A stretch of 64,000 nucleotides of DNA from Prochlorococcus marinus (GTDB taxonomy: Bacteria; Cyanobacteriota; Cyanobacteriia; PCC-6307; Cyanobiaceae), in assembly GCF_001180325.1 (NCBI RefSeq), contig NZ_CVSZ01000035.1, positions 62,001-126,000 of the forward strand, read 5' to 3'. This document shows, one piece after another, positions 44,873 through 53,985 of this stretch (position 1 is the first letter of the stretch; each line of letters begins with the position of its first letter). A program made the translations under genes and the position numbers. The notes under the pieces are model-generated. The model saw only the letters and a program-made list of their open reading frames with translations. It did no database searches and was not told the origin of the DNA.

Positions 44873-44926
44873 GCTGTTTAATGTTTGTTAAAACTTAGCT
44901 AAAAAAGTAATCTATTTGTGGAGCTG

Positions 44927-45136
44927 ATGGGCGAATTTTTCTCTAATGTTGCGAGATATCCAAAGTATTTGATATCTATCATTGTTGGGGGACTTGTTGC
45001 TTTGCTTGAACCTTTATTCAAGAATAGATCAAATCCACTCACAATAGTAGGTTTGATATCTTCTGTCTTAAGTGCTTTCATAACTGTTTATTTTGTCTTG
45101 CAAGCGATGACAAACCCAATAAATTTACAACCATAA
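44927..45136 (+). CDS. DUF751-type small membrane protein
   Basis: 69 residues from ATG 44927; a GTG 9 bp earlier is in frame. Two membrane helices; the N-terminal part is MGEFFSNVARYPKYLISIIVG. KNRSNPLTIVG in the loop and FITVYFVLQAM in helix 2 fit DUF751, a family shared by cyanobacteria and plastids. Its stop overlaps the rbfA ATG by one base. Confidence 0.75.
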   Translation: MGEFFSNVARYPKYLISIIVGGLVALLEPLFKNRSNPLTIVGLISSVLSAFITVYFVLQAMTNPINLQP

Positions 45137-45528
45137 TGCCAAATAATTACCGTCTTGCAAAAGTTTCTTCTCTTTTGAAGAAAGAAATAACCCTTATTTT
45201 GCAGAATGATTTAGAAAATGATCTTATTAGAGATCATTTCGTCAATATTTCTAAGATTGATTTATCAAATGATTTGCAACACTGTAAAATTTACATAACA
45301 TCAACTGCTCAAGAGAAAGTGAGGAAAGAGATTGTTGAAAACTTGAATATTGCAAAAAGTTCTATAAGGCATAGTTTAGGAAAAAGAATTGAGATGAGAA
45401 GAGTTCCAGAGATAATTTTTAAAGACGATGTTGTTCTTGATAAAGGATTATCAGTCTTGAAACTTCTCGATGAATTAAAAAATAAAAATCAAAATCATAA
45501 TTTTGAGGATAAGGATGCCGAAAGTTGA
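45136..45528 (+). CDS. rbfA: Ribosome-binding factor A
   Basis: 130 residues. A KH-like fold with YRLAKVSSLLKKEITLIL at the front, and RHSLGKRIEMRRVPEIIF as the signature segment. It helps 30S maturation by acting on 16S rRNA. It sits between the DUF751 gene (one-base overlap) and hemD (14 bp overlap), so the three are translationally coupled. Confidence 0.93.
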   Translation: MPNNYRLAKVSSLLKKEITLILQNDLENDLIRDHFVNISKIDLSNDLQHCKIYITSTAQEKVRKEIVENLNIAKSSIRHSLGKRIEMRRVPEIIFKDDVVLDKGLSVLKLLDELKNKNQNHNFEDKDAES

Positions 45529-46312
45529 TCTACCCCTTGATCAAAGAAATATAATTATTACTCGATCAAAAGAAGGGATATTGGATATAAAAAAAATATT
45601 CATAAGCAAGGGCGCTAATGTATTTGATTTACCTGCAATAAGTATTGCTGATCCTGATGATTTGAATCCTCTTGACGAAGCATTAAGTCAAATAAATGAT
45701 TTTCATTGGATTATTTTTTCCAGTAGTAATGGGATCAAATTTGTGGATAAAAGACTTAGATACTTTAATAGTTCATTAAAAGAATGTTCTAAAAAAACAA
45801 AAATCGCCGTAGTCGGAGAAAAAACCTCAAAAACTCTTGATGATTTTGGGATTAAGGCTGATTTCATACCTCCAGAATTTGTTGCTGAAAGTTTAATTGA
45901 TAATTTCCCAGTATCTGGTTATGGACTTCGAGTTTTTGTACCAAGAGTTCAAACAGGTGGTAGGGATTTAATTGCAGATCAATTTAGAAAGGCTGGTTCT
46001 CGTGTTTTTGAGGTTGCTGCATATGAAACTAGATGTCCTGAATCAATTCCGGAAGAAACAATTGATATTATTTCGAATCGAAAAGTCGATGCAATTATTT
46101 TCTCAAGCGGTAAAACCGTAGTAAATGCTGCTTTTTTACTAGAAAAAAAACTTGGTAGACAATGGTTAGAATATTTTGATCAAATTAAGTTATTAACTAT
46201 TGGACCTCAGACAACAAAAATATGTAACAAGATTTTTGGAAGAGTTGATAGTCAGGCAAAAAAATATACTTTTGAAGGACTACTAGATGTAGCAATTAAT
46301 ATTTTTAATTAG
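45515..46312 (+). CDS. hemD: Uroporphyrinogen-III synthase
   Basis: 265 residues from ATG 45515; a TTG at 45503 is in frame but less likely. The family is poorly conserved; recognisable parts are IIITRSKEG, DWIIFSSSNGI in the form FHWIIFSSSNGIKFV, KIAVVGEKTSKTL, and FSSGKTVVNAAFLL. It closes the tetrapyrrole ring on the way to chlorophyll and haem. It overlaps rbfA and, at its end, the convergent SRPBCC gene. Confidence 0.88.
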   Translation: MPKVDLPLDQRNIIITRSKEGILDIKKIFISKGANVFDLPAISIADPDDLNPLDEALSQINDFHWIIFSSSNGIKFVDKRLRYFNSSLKECSKKTKIAVVGEKTSKTLDDFGIKADFIPPEFVAESLIDNFPVSGYGLRVFVPRVQTGGRDLIADQFRKAGSRVFEVAAYETRCPESIPEETIDIISNRKVDAIIFSSGKTVVNAAFLLEKKLGRQWLEYFDQIKLLTIGPQTTKICNKIFGRVDSQAKKYTFEGLLDVAINIFN

Positions 46313-46775
46313 AAAATTTTTTTTTATAGTTCTTTTCAACTAAATCTTTGAACCTATCAATATTGGCCTGTAATTCGTTTGTAACCATTTTGCCTAAGAT
46401 ATTTTCTTCCATAAGCCGAGCAATCATTTTTGGTAGTTCATAAGTTATTGCTAAATTTACCGTTGTGATTTGATCAGTTTTACTTTCGAAAACTACTGAT
46501 CCCTCAGTTGGTAACCCTCCTATTGATTTCCATTTAAGTTTGCTTTTTTCAACCCTTTCTGTAATTTGAGCTTTCCATTTAAACCTAAAGCCATTTGCAG
46601 CTAAAGTCCATTCTGTTAAATCTGGTAACGTATTAGTCTCTTCGTCAACTGTTTTTACAGATTCAATCCAGCTCATCCAAAGTGACATTGAGTCTAAATC
46701 GCTCCATGTGTCCCATACATTTTCAAGAGGCGCATTAACAACTGTTATTACGTCATGTTTTAGCCAAGTACCCAT
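46305..46775 (-). CDS. SRPBCC (START-like) protein, polyketide cyclase/dehydrase type
   Basis: 156 residues. The pattern VNAPLENVWDTWSDLDSMSLWMSWI (quote cut to VNAPLENVWDTWSDLDSM), an EWTLAANGFRFKWKAQ strand pair and the C-terminal helix fit the SRPBCC superfamily, which holds hydrophobic ligands. It follows crtQ by 3 bp, so a part in carotenoid handling is tempting but not shown. Confidence 0.8.
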   Translation of the reverse strand: MGTWLKHDVITVVNAPLENVWDTWSDLDSMSLWMSWIESVKTVDEETNTLPDLTEWTLAANGFRFKWKAQITERVEKSKLKWKSIGGLPTEGSVVFESKTDQITTVNLAITYELPKMIARLMEENILGKMVTNELQANIDRFKDLVEKNYKKKFSN

Positions 46776-46778
46776 TAA

Positions 46779-48233
46779 TTAACTTACTGCAAGATTTTTT
46801 GCTAATTCGGCTTTCTTCTCTAAAATTGCGGCGGCAGCTAAATGACCACTCATTGTAGCTCCCTCCATAGAGTCTATATAATCTTGTTTTGTATAACTAC
46901 CAGCCATGAAGAAATTAGATATAGATGTTTTTTGATCGGGTCTGAAAGGTTCCATACCGGGAGCTTCTCTATAGAGTGATTGTGGAATTTGTACCACGTT
47001 ACTCCAAAGCAATTTAAGGTTTTTTGAGGATGGGAATAGACGGCGAACCTCTTTATCAATTTCTTTTGTAATTCTTTCTGTGGATCTTCCCATCCATCTA
47101 TCGCCAGGAGTTAAAACACATTGGAGAAGCGATCCCATATCTTTTTTTCTATAGTCTGCTGGACTTGCTAGTGCTAAATCAGCAAAACAACTGAAAGAGG
47201 CATCAGCAGAATAAAGAAGGTTATCTAGTCCAATTGGTTCGTTTCCAGTATTATCTTTTTGTAATTCAGTAACCCAACCGTCATATCTTAATTGGATTGT
47301 GGCAACAGCTACAGCTCTAAGTTTTTTTAAACCTTCAAATTCTTTAAATTGATACCATTCTTTTGGAATTATTTTTTTAATTCCAGGAACATCACAGGCA
47401 GCTAGAAATTTATCTGCAAACACTGCCTTAATTCCTTCAGGAGAAGATATTTTTAATTGATTTACTGAATAAGAGGAAGATTCCTTTTCATAAATGATTT
47501 CTTCTACCTTATGGTTAAGATGTATTTTTGCTCCTTTGTTTGTGATGTAGTCGACGATAGGTTGCGTTAACCACTTATGTGGGGAACCTTTTAAAAGATT
47601 AAGTTTTGATGCTTCTGTTTTTGAAGCAAACATCATGAATATAGTTAGCATGCATCTTGCTGAAATATCTTTGCAATTAATAAAACCTAATGCATATGCG
47701 ATAGGATCCCACATTCTTTCTAAACTTTTTTCACTTCCACCATGGTTTAAAAACCATTCTTTAAAACTAATTCTATCTAGATCTCTAATTATTTTCATTG
47801 CGCCTTCATAGTCTATTAATCCTCTAACGATTGGACTTGTCCCTAAAGCTAAGGCATTTCTGAACTTATCAACCCAAGTAAGTTGTTCGGTGGTAAAAAA
47901 AGCTTTAAGTCCGTTAAATGGAGCACCTAAAGGGAATCTGAAGTCTAAAGATTTTAAATTACCACCATTATTAATAAATAGATGAGTATGATCTTTCGGG
48001 AGTAAATTGTTTAGAGCTCCCACTTTTTTCATTAATTTAAAAAGATTCGCATAATTGTAAAAAAATACATGTAAACCCATTTCTATGTGGTTGCCATCCT
48101 TATCTTCCCAACTTCCTACTTTACCTCCCCAAAATGACCTGCTCTCGAATATTTCTACTTCATGACCTTCATCAACTAAATTGACTGCTGCTGTAAGACC
48201 AGCTAATCCAGAACCAACTATTGCAATTTTCAC
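46779..48233 (-). CDS. crtQ: Zeta-carotene desaturase
   Basis: 484 residues. The dinucleotide motif [14 protein letters not shown] is at the N terminus, followed by [18 protein letters not shown] and GLHVFF. The EALP-type C-terminal FAD block reads [19 protein letters not shown] (a carotenoid-desaturase mark). Conserved in the CrtQ branch, not CrtP. It converts zeta-carotene to lycopene. The gene is divergent from the HesB-like gene by about 100 bp. Confidence 0.92.
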   Translation of the reverse strand: MKIAIVGSGLAGLTAAVNLVDEGHEVEIFESRSFWGGKVGSWEDKDGNHIEMGLHVFFYNYANLFKLMKKVGALNNLLPKDHTHLFINNGGNLKSLDFRFPLGAPFNGLKAFFTTEQLTWVDKFRNALALGTSPIVRGLIDYEGAMKIIRDLDRISFKEWFLNHGGSEKSLERMWDPIAYALGFINCKDISARCMLTIFMMFASKTEASKLNLLKGSPHKWLTQPIVDYITNKGAKIHLNHKVEEIIYEKESSSYSVNQLKISSPEGIKAVFADKFLAACDVPGIKKIIPKEWYQFKEFEGLKKLRAVAVATIQLRYDGWVTELQKDNTGNEPIGLDNLLYSADASFSCFADLALASPADYRKKDMGSLLQCVLTPGDRWMGRSTERITKEIDKEVRRLFPSSKNLKLLWSNVVQIPQSLYREAPGMEPFRPDQKTSISNFFMAGSYTKQDYIDSMEGATMSGHLAAAAILEKKAELAKNLAVS

Positions 48234-48334
48234 TTTTTCTTAAAATTATAACAAATCAAGTTTGGATAACGTTTGTTTTATGCATCCTATCGATTAAATT
48301 TTACTATTATATAAATAGCAGAAATCCCTTCTTT

Positions 48335-48727
48335 ATGGAAAATGTAGAAGTTAAGCAGGAAATTAAAAATTCTGATGATGGTAAAGGTATCTTAATTACG
48401 AATGATGCTATAGAACAAATTTCAAATTTATTGAAGGGCCAAAGTGATAAAAAAGCACTAAGGGTAGGAGTAAGATCAGGCGGTTGTAGTGGGATGAGTT
48501 ATACGATGGATTTTATAGGAAGCGATGAAATAAATCCCGATGATAAAGTTTATGATTATTCATTAAAAGCTGATCAAAGCTTTAAAGTAGTTTGTGATCC
48601 TAAAAGTCTCCTATATATTTATGGAATGCAGTTAGATTTTAGTAAGGAATTAATTGGAGGTGGTTTTAATTTTGTAAATCCCAATGCTTCTCAAACTTGC
48701 GGTTGTGGAAGCTCCTTTGCAGTTTAA
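48335..48727 (+). CDS. HesB/IscA-type Fe-S carrier
   Basis: 130 residues from ATG 48335. An in-frame start at 48221 would extend it by a hydrophobic stretch that does not belong to the family. Three conserved Cys: GGCSGMSY near residue 53, and the C-terminal CGCGSSF. IDNDAIEQI-like opening (LITNDAIEQISNLL). A-type carriers hand clusters to target enzymes. It is 6 bp before the TPR gene on the same strand. Confidence 0.92.
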   Translation: MENVEVKQEIKNSDDGKGILITNDAIEQISNLLKGQSDKKALRVGVRSGGCSGMSYTMDFIGSDEINPDDKVYDYSLKADQSFKVVCDPKSLLYIYGMQLDFSKELIGGGFNFVNPNASQTCGCGSSFAV

Positions 48728-48733
48728 TTAATA

Positions 48734-49162
48734 ATGCATAACGAAATTAATCCCATCGAAGAGGATTTTAATGCAGCTTTATCAAGATATAAAGCAGGTC
48801 AAGATTTAATGCCAATTGTTCAAGATTTTCAAAAAATTATACAGCAAATTCCAAATCATTTTGCTGCTTGGACTTGTTTATCTTGGCTTCAATTACTTTT
48901 AAAAAATAATGAAGAAGCTTTGTCAGCTGCCAGACAAGCTGTTCGATTAAATCAGCAAGATCCACAAGCAAGAATGAATTTGTCTTTAGCTCTTTTGGCT
49001 ACCAATAATAAAGGTGTTAGGGATCATATCGAGTTAATAAAAAAAATGTCTATGATGATGCCAGATGTGAAAAGTGAGTTGAAAGAATCTGTTGAAGATG
49101 GATTAAGTAGATATCCAGATTGGCCTGAGTTAACCAAAGTAAAAAAATGGTTGGAATTTTAA
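48734..49162 (+). CDS. TPR-type protein
   Basis: 142 residues. One to two tetratricopeptide units are visible around residues 30-95 (AAWTCLSWLQLLLKNNEEAL, then ARQAVRLNQQDPQARMNLSL). A helical tail with KKMSMMMPDVKSELKE follows. Conserved in marine picocyanobacteria as far as I recall; the partner is unknown. It lies between the HesB-like gene and the LpxB-like gene and is likely co-transcribed with them. Confidence 0.7.
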   Translation: MHNEINPIEEDFNAALSRYKAGQDLMPIVQDFQKIIQQIPNHFAAWTCLSWLQLLLKNNEEALSAARQAVRLNQQDPQARMNLSLALLATNNKGVRDHIELIKKMSMMMPDVKSELKESVEDGLSRYPDWPELTKVKKWLEF

Positions 49163-49163
49163 A

Positions 49164-50366
49164 TTGTTTAAGATTTTAATTTTAAGTAATGGGCATGGAG
49201 AAGATCTATCTGGCAGTCTAATAGCTAAGCAATTCGTAAAAAGTGGTTATTCTGTTCATGACTTGCCAATTGTTGGTATGGGAAACCATTACGAAAAAGA
49301 AAAAATTAAGATTATCGGTAAAACGAAGGAATTTAGAACTGGAGGAATTGGTTATAATTCTTTTAAGGGAAGACTTACTGAAATATTAGGAGGAGAAATA
49401 TTTTATCTTCTAAAAAGATTATATTTAACTTTTAAAATAAAAAAAAAATATGATTATTTTTTTGTAGTTGGAGATATTGTGCCAGTTTTTTTTGCATGGT
49501 TTTGTAAGAAAGATTTTTTTACGTATCTAGTTGCTTATTCCAGCCATTATGAAGGGAAGTTGAAATTACCATGGCCTTCTAAATTTTTCTTGCTCTCACA
49601 AAAAGCAAAAAAAATATATACGAGAGATTCTCTTACAGCTGATGATTTAACTTTGCAGTTAAAAAAGAAAGTGTCTTTTTTAGGCAACCCATTTATGGAT
49701 AAGTTTTTTCCTAGAAACGAAGAATTAAATAAAGATGAATTTAGTATTGGATTATTTCCAGGAAGTAGATTCCCTGAGATTTTAGATAATTTTGTTTTGA
49801 TTTTAGAGGTATTAGAGGCATTGTCAGATTTAAGATATTTTCAAAAAATTCAGTTTAATTTTGCAATAGTTAATGCTCTATCTTCATCAAAAATAAAGGA
49901 GATATTTCAAAAAAGAGGATGGTTAAAAATAGAAAATCTAAAAGATAATAATCTCTTGAAATTCCAATATAAATTTTTAGAAGTGAATATATATTGGAAT
50001 AATTTTGACAAAATATTATTGAAAAGTAGATGCTGTATTAGCATGGCAGGAACAGCAGCAGAGCAAGCGATTGGATTAGGAAAACCGGTTATTCAGATTG
50101 AAGGTAAAGGTCCACAATTTACAAAAACTTTTGCAGAAGCGCAAAGACGTTTACTTGGGAAATATGTTTTTTGTGCCAGTAATTTTAAAGATAAAAATGA
50201 TCAAATCAATCAGACAATTAAATTGATCATAAAAATAATATACCTAATACAGCTAAATAAGAAGTTTATGATCTCATGTAATGAAAATGCTAAAAAAAGA
50301 CTGGGTGAAAACAAAGCTTGTCTTAAAATGGTTGATGATATGAATATTGTTATAAAAAATGACTAA
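49164..50366 (+). CDS. LpxB-like glycosyltransferase-fold protein (TIGR03492 type)
   Basis: 400 residues from a TTG directly after the TPR gene stop. ILILSNGHGEDLSG at the front, FFVVGDIVPVFFAWFCKK and YTRDSLTADDL are typical; ISMAGTAAEQAIGLGKPVIQIEGKGPQ (cited as SMAGTAAEQAIGLGKP) is the sugar-nucleotide donor motif of the GT-B fold. It resembles lipid-A-disaccharide synthase but is a separate cyanobacterial and plant branch of unknown substrate. It overlaps the next gene by 8 bp. Confidence 0.78.
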   Translation: MFKILILSNGHGEDLSGSLIAKQFVKSGYSVHDLPIVGMGNHYEKEKIKIIGKTKEFRTGGIGYNSFKGRLTEILGGEIFYLLKRLYLTFKIKKKYDYFFVVGDIVPVFFAWFCKKDFFTYLVAYSSHYEGKLKLPWPSKFFLLSQKAKKIYTRDSLTADDLTLQLKKKVSFLGNPFMDKFFPRNEELNKDEFSIGLFPGSRFPEILDNFVLILEVLEALSDLRYFQKIQFNFAIVNALSSSKIKEIFQKRGWLKIENLKDNNLLKFQYKFLEVNIYWNNFDKILLKSRCCISMAGTAAEQAIGLGKPVIQIEGKGPQFTKTFAEAQRRLLGKYVFCASNFKDKNDQINQTIKLIIKIIYLIQLNKKFMISCNENAKKRLGENKACLKMVDDMNIVIKND

Positions 50367-50628
50367 GGAGAATAATCAAAATAAGTTAAAACAAATTATC
50401 GATAATTTGTTATTAATAAATTTATTTACAGTCATTTTTTTTGCAATATTTTTTATTTTTGCAATCATCATGCAATTTAATGGGATATTTATTTTTATTA
50501 ATTTTATTCAGATAGTTTGGAATCCTCTTGTAGTTCCATTGATAACAATTCTTATTATTGGTGCTTTAGTAAACGGTATTAATTCTTGGTGGAGGCGTAA
50601 ATTGCTTTCTCAAGAAGAGGATATTTAA
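50359..50628 (+). CDS. Small two-span membrane protein, 89 aa
   Basis: Two membrane helices, at about residues 18-38 (LFTVIFFAIFFIFAIIM) and 50-70 (VVPLITILIIGALV), with a C-terminal WWRRKLLSQEEDI tail. No family named. It shares 50 bp at its 3' end with the convergent TIGR01777 gene, an unusually long overlap for this window; both frames look real. Confidence 0.6.
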   Translation: MTKENNQNKLKQIIDNLLLINLFTVIFFAIFFIFAIIMQFNGIFIFINFIQIVWNPLVVPLITILIIGALVNGINSWWRRKLLSQEEDI

Positions 50629-51505
50629 AATTATAATTTTTGATTTTACTGCTAATTACTTTTTGTCCTTCTAAAACAACTTTCGCTCCATCTCCTAACA
50701 ATATTTTTAAAACCGCTCCAGGCACTGGAAGTAAATTAGGTCTATTAAGACATTTGCCTAAAGTCTGAGAAAATTCTTTCATTAATACTGGATTTGGTGC
50801 AACAGCATTAAATACTCCCGAATACTTTTTATCAACTAATGCTTGAATAATTAATGCACATAAATCAGTTCTATGAATCCAACTCATCCATTGCTTACCA
50901 TCTCCAATTGGCCCACCTAATCCAACTTTAAATATAGGGAGCATTTTTCCTAATGCTCCTCCATCTTTCTCTAGAACAATTCCAATTCTAAAAATAACTA
51001 ACCTTGAGAAAAATGGTTTTTCAGCGGCGACCGATTCCCATTTTTTGCAAAGATTTGATAAAAAGTCTTTTCCTCCAGGACTATTTTCAGTGAATTCACT
51101 AGACAAACTTGTACCGTAATAACCTATAGCAGATCCATTTATAATGACTTTTGGGTTTATTTTTAAATCTTTAAGGGTCTTCATCATAAATTTTGTGGTG
51201 TTAATACGACTATTTTCAATCTCCTGTTTTTGTTCAGAAGTCCATTTTTTTTCTGCTATGGGTTCTCCCATCAAGTTAATAATTCCATCTGTCTCTCTTA
51301 AAATATTTAGAAGATTTTCGTTATTCCAGTTTTTTTCTTTTGATAAATCTATTTGAAAAAATTTAAACTTATTGAAATCTAAATCAAGCTTTAATTTACT
51401 AATGGGTTTTCTACTTACAATGTATATTTCATGATTTTCATTGAGTATTGTTGGAACTAATTCTTTACCAACAAATCCAGTGCAGCCAAGTAGTAAAAGA
51501 CGCAT
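50579..51505 (-). CDS. TIGR01777-family NAD(P)-binding epimerase
   Basis: 308 residues. The Rossmann motif LGCTGFVGKELV is at the N terminus; INLMGEPIAEKKWT, NGSAIGYYG, PGGKDFLSNLCKKWESVA and WMSWIHRTDL are the family marks. Annotated elsewhere as SulA or cell division inhibitor, but without good proof. Related to YfcH. Its substrate is unknown. Confidence 0.87.
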   Translation of the reverse strand: MRLLLLGCTGFVGKELVPTILNENHEIYIVSRKPISKLKLDLDFNKFKFFQIDLSKEKNWNNENLLNILRETDGIINLMGEPIAEKKWTSEQKQEIENSRINTTKFMMKTLKDLKINPKVIINGSAIGYYGTSLSSEFTENSPGGKDFLSNLCKKWESVAAEKPFFSRLVIFRIGIVLEKDGGALGKMLPIFKVGLGGPIGDGKQWMSWIHRTDLCALIIQALVDKKYSGVFNAVAPNPVLMKEFSQTLGKCLNRPNLLPVPGAVLKILLGDGAKVVLEGQKVISSKIKNYNFKYPLLEKAIYASTKN

Positions 51506-51593
51506 ATCTTATAAATGTTTATCATCTAAGGCTATTAAATTTTTTAGACATTTGTAATTTTTATTCCGGTATAAATTTTTTTCAATAGTTTTC

Positions 51594-51612
51594 AAACATG
51601 TTTTTGTATAAT
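51594..51612 (+). promoter_or_regulatory. ndhO promoter region: TATAAT box with palindrome upstream
   Basis: A consensus -10 TATAAT lies at 51607-51612, 29 bp before the ndhO ATG. A perfect 10-bp palindrome AAACATGTTT at 51594-51603 sits just upstream, in the spacer between -10 and -35, so a bound protein there could block or assist RNA polymerase. There is no good -35 box, as often in cyanobacteria. Confidence 0.5.
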
Positions 51613-51641
51613 AGATTTCAAATAACTTTCTTGAGTTTATT

Positions 51642-51878
51642 ATGACAGATTCTATTCAAAAGAAACCTCTCAAGAAAGGAAGCTTAGTTTTTGTCGATAG
51701 AGAAAATTATATAAAAAGTATCGAAGCGCTAGCCAGTGATGATGATCTACCTAATTATATCTTTGAAGGTCCTGGAGAGATTCTTTCAGTTAAAGACGAA
51801 TATGCTCAGGTTCGATGGCGCAGACCTGTTCCAGATGTTTGGTTGAAATTAGATCAACTTAAAGAATATACTCAATAA
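51642..51878 (+). CDS. ndhO: NAD(P)H-quinone oxidoreductase subunit O
   Basis: 78 residues, normal length. KKGSLVFVDRENYIKSIEAL, FEGPGEILSVKDEYAQVRWR and the C-terminal DVWLKLDQLKEYTQ match cyanobacterial NdhO. It is a peripheral subunit of the NDH-1 complex that works in respiration and cyclic electron flow around photosystem I. It stands alone, with its own promoter, and converges on the J-domain gene with an 11 bp gap. Confidence 0.95.
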   Translation: MTDSIQKKPLKKGSLVFVDRENYIKSIEALASDDDLPNYIFEGPGEILSVKDEYAQVRWRRPVPDVWLKLDQLKEYTQ

Positions 51879-51889
51879 AATTTTTACAT

Positions 51890-52567
51890 CTAAAAGTTTT
51901 TATTTTTTTTCTCAATAGACATCTTTGATTGTATTCTTTTTGCTTCTTTGATCATTTCTTTGCCATCAAATAAGTAATTATCTACGTATCCTTGTGTATA
52001 TCTATCAAATTCTGATAGCGCATCTTTAACTTGTGAAAAACAATGATAAAGATTGAGGCCTAAAGCTGAAATAGACTTTGGAACTATTTTTTTGTTATAA
52101 ATTTTTTCAACTTTTTCTATTTTCTTTTGTGAAAGAATAATATAACTGCAAAAATTTTCCATTAGTTCGTCATCATATGGATCCGCAGATAGTTCTTTTA
52201 TTTCGTTATTCAAAGGTTTAATGATTTGACTAATTAATCTATTTATCGGACTATAAATTTCTTTAATCCATGTTTCCACTTCTTTATCCTTAATTGAAGA
52301 ATTATGTTTTTTTGAATTAAATTTTTCTTCCCAATTTTCATTCAATGAATCAAATGATGAGCTGGAAGAGGAAAACCTGCTATCGTATTGTTTCTTTTTG
52401 ATAGGGTCATTAAGAGTTTCCCAGGCATTCTGTATTGCAAGAAATCTTTCTTTCTTGCCGCCTGCATCTGGATGATGTTGCTTAACTAGAGAGCGATATG
52501 AAGATTTAATTTCACTTCTGCTTGCATTTTGTTTGAGACCTAATTCTTCATATAAATTTTTTTCCAT
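51890..52567 (-). CDS. J-domain (DnaJ-like) protein
   Basis: 225 residues. A J domain fills residues 1-65 with the HPD triad in QHHPDAGGKKERF. No glycine/phenylalanine region or zinc fingers follow; instead there is a Ser-rich linker and a long helical part, so this is a type III co-chaperone for a DnaK partner. It is 16 bp downstream of cysK. Confidence 0.88.
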   Translation of the reverse strand: MEKNLYEELGLKQNASRSEIKSSYRSLVKQHHPDAGGKKERFLAIQNAWETLNDPIKKKQYDSRFSSSSSSFDSLNENWEEKFNSKKHNSSIKDKEVETWIKEIYSPINRLISQIIKPLNNEIKELSADPYDDELMENFCSYIILSQKKIEKVEKIYNKKIVPKSISALGLNLYHCFSQVKDALSEFDRYTQGYVDNYLFDGKEMIKEAKRIQSKMSIEKKNKNF

Positions 52568-52583
52568 TTTTATAAATTATGCA

Positions 52584-53552
52584 TTAAAGATAACCATCTT
52601 TTCTGGCTTGAATTGAAGTATTAGATTCAAACATTGCTGTTGATAAATATCTTTCTCCAAAACTTGGAAGAATAACTATTAATCTTTTATTCATTAGTTC
52701 TTTTCTTTTGCCGATTTTTATAGTTGCTGCTAAAGCTGCACCGCTGCTGATGCCAGATAAAAGGCCTTCCAATCTGGCTAATAAACGCCCATAATAAAAT
52801 GCTTCATCGTCATCTATTTTTATAATTTCATCAATTAATTTAGTATTAAGAACTTTTGGTACGAAACCCGCGCCAATTCCTTGAATCGAATGAGATCCTG
52901 CTTTTTCTCCTGAAATCACAGCGCTTTTTTTGGGCTCTACGGCATAAATTTTGCAATTTGGATTAACTTTTTTCAAAAAACGTGCACAACCAGTAATTGT
53001 TCCTCCTGTGCCTACTCCTGTAACTAGTCCATCTAAATTGTTATTGGATTGGGACCATATTTCTTGAGCCGTCGTCCTTTCATGAATATCTGGATTAGCA
53101 AAGTTTTCAAACTGATTAAATTGATAACTATTTATGATGGTTGAAGACAACTCATTAGCTAAATCTAAAGCTCCTTTCATTCCCTCTTTTCCCGGTGTTA
53201 GCTGTAATTCAGCTCCATATGCTCTCAACATTGCCCTTCTTTCGATACTCATCGTATCCGGCATAGTTAATATCAATTTATAGCCTTTTGCTGCAGCAAC
53301 CATTGCTAATGCGATGCCAGTATTCCCACTAGTTGCTTCAATTAACGTTGTTTTATCTGGAGTTATCAACCCTTCTTCTTCAGCTTTACATAACATTGAA
53401 TAAGCGATCCGATCCTTAACGGATGCTGATGGATTGAAACTTTCTAGTTTGGCTATTATTTCTGGATAACAATCAAAATACTTTTTGATTCGATTTAATT
53501 TAACTAATGGGGTATTTCCAACTAGTGAAGTTATATCATTTGCTATTTCCAT
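52584..53552 (-). CDS. cysK: O-acetylserine sulfhydrylase
   Basis: About 322 residues from ATG 53552; an in-frame ATG at 53573 adds seven residues. The PLP Lys is in NPSASVKDRIA, the substrate loop is EATSGNTGIALA, the phosphate-binding loop is TGVGTGGTITG. The C-terminal GISSGAALAA is also typical. It makes cysteine from O-acetylserine and sulfide. The upstream gap of about 150 bp is shared with the divergent UPF0367 gene. Confidence 0.95.
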   Translation of the reverse strand: MEIANDITSLVGNTPLVKLNRIKKYFDCYPEIIAKLESFNPSASVKDRIAYSMLCKAEEEGLITPDKTTLIEATSGNTGIALAMVAAAKGYKLILTMPDTMSIERRAMLRAYGAELQLTPGKEGMKGALDLANELSSTIINSYQFNQFENFANPDIHERTTAQEIWSQSNNNLDGLVTGVGTGGTITGCARFLKKVNPNCKIYAVEPKKSAVISGEKAGSHSIQGIGAGFVPKVLNTKLIDEIIKIDDDEAFYYGRLLARLEGLLSGISSGAALAATIKIGKRKELMNKRLIVILPSFGERYLSTAMFESNTSIQARKDGYL

Positions 53553-53704
53553 GCAATTATTTTTAAAATGCAAAATAAATTCTCCTAATATTAATAATAA
53601 TTGTATTTAAAGATCTTTTATATAATTTTCTCAAAAGAATTTAATTTAAATAACTTCCTGAGAAAAAATATTTAGTAATATAAAGGGAAGTTTTTATTAT
53701 GATT

Positions 53705-53977
53705 ATGTATTCGTTAGAACTAAGTCTGAGATATTCACCTTTTCCACTTTCAATTCAGAAGAAAGAATTTGATGATGTTAAACGAATTTATGATGAAATA
53801 AAAAGTTCTATGTATGAAACTTTAGAATCCTCAAACTTGATCGAATTAAGGTGTGACAAAGTGCAAGATAAATTAATTGCTGTAAGAACTAAAGAAATCA
53901 TTTCTGTTCAGATATATGAAAAATCATCAGTAGCAGGAGGAGCTAAAAGGCCAGGATTTTCTCTAAACATAGATTGA
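53705..53977 (+). CDS. UPF0367 protein
   Basis: About 90 residues from the second ATG, 53705; an ATG at 53699 is two codons earlier. MYSLELSLRYSPFPLSIQ and the C-terminal KSSVAGGAKRPGFSL are the marks of the UPF0367 family, found across cyanobacteria. Function unknown. TATAAT at 53621-53626 could be its -10. The stop is 8 bp before the ABC ATPase gene ATG. Confidence 0.88.
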   Translation: MYSLELSLRYSPFPLSIQKKEFDDVKRIYDEIKSSMYETLESSNLIELRCDKVQDKLIAVRTKEIISVQIYEKSSVAGGAKRPGFSLNID

Positions 53978-53985
53978 TAGAATTA

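Noticed and set aside
53609-53618. 10-bp palindrome AAAGATCTTT in the cysK / UPF0367 gap
   Set aside because: Short and made mostly of A and T; no other support such as spacing to a promoter.
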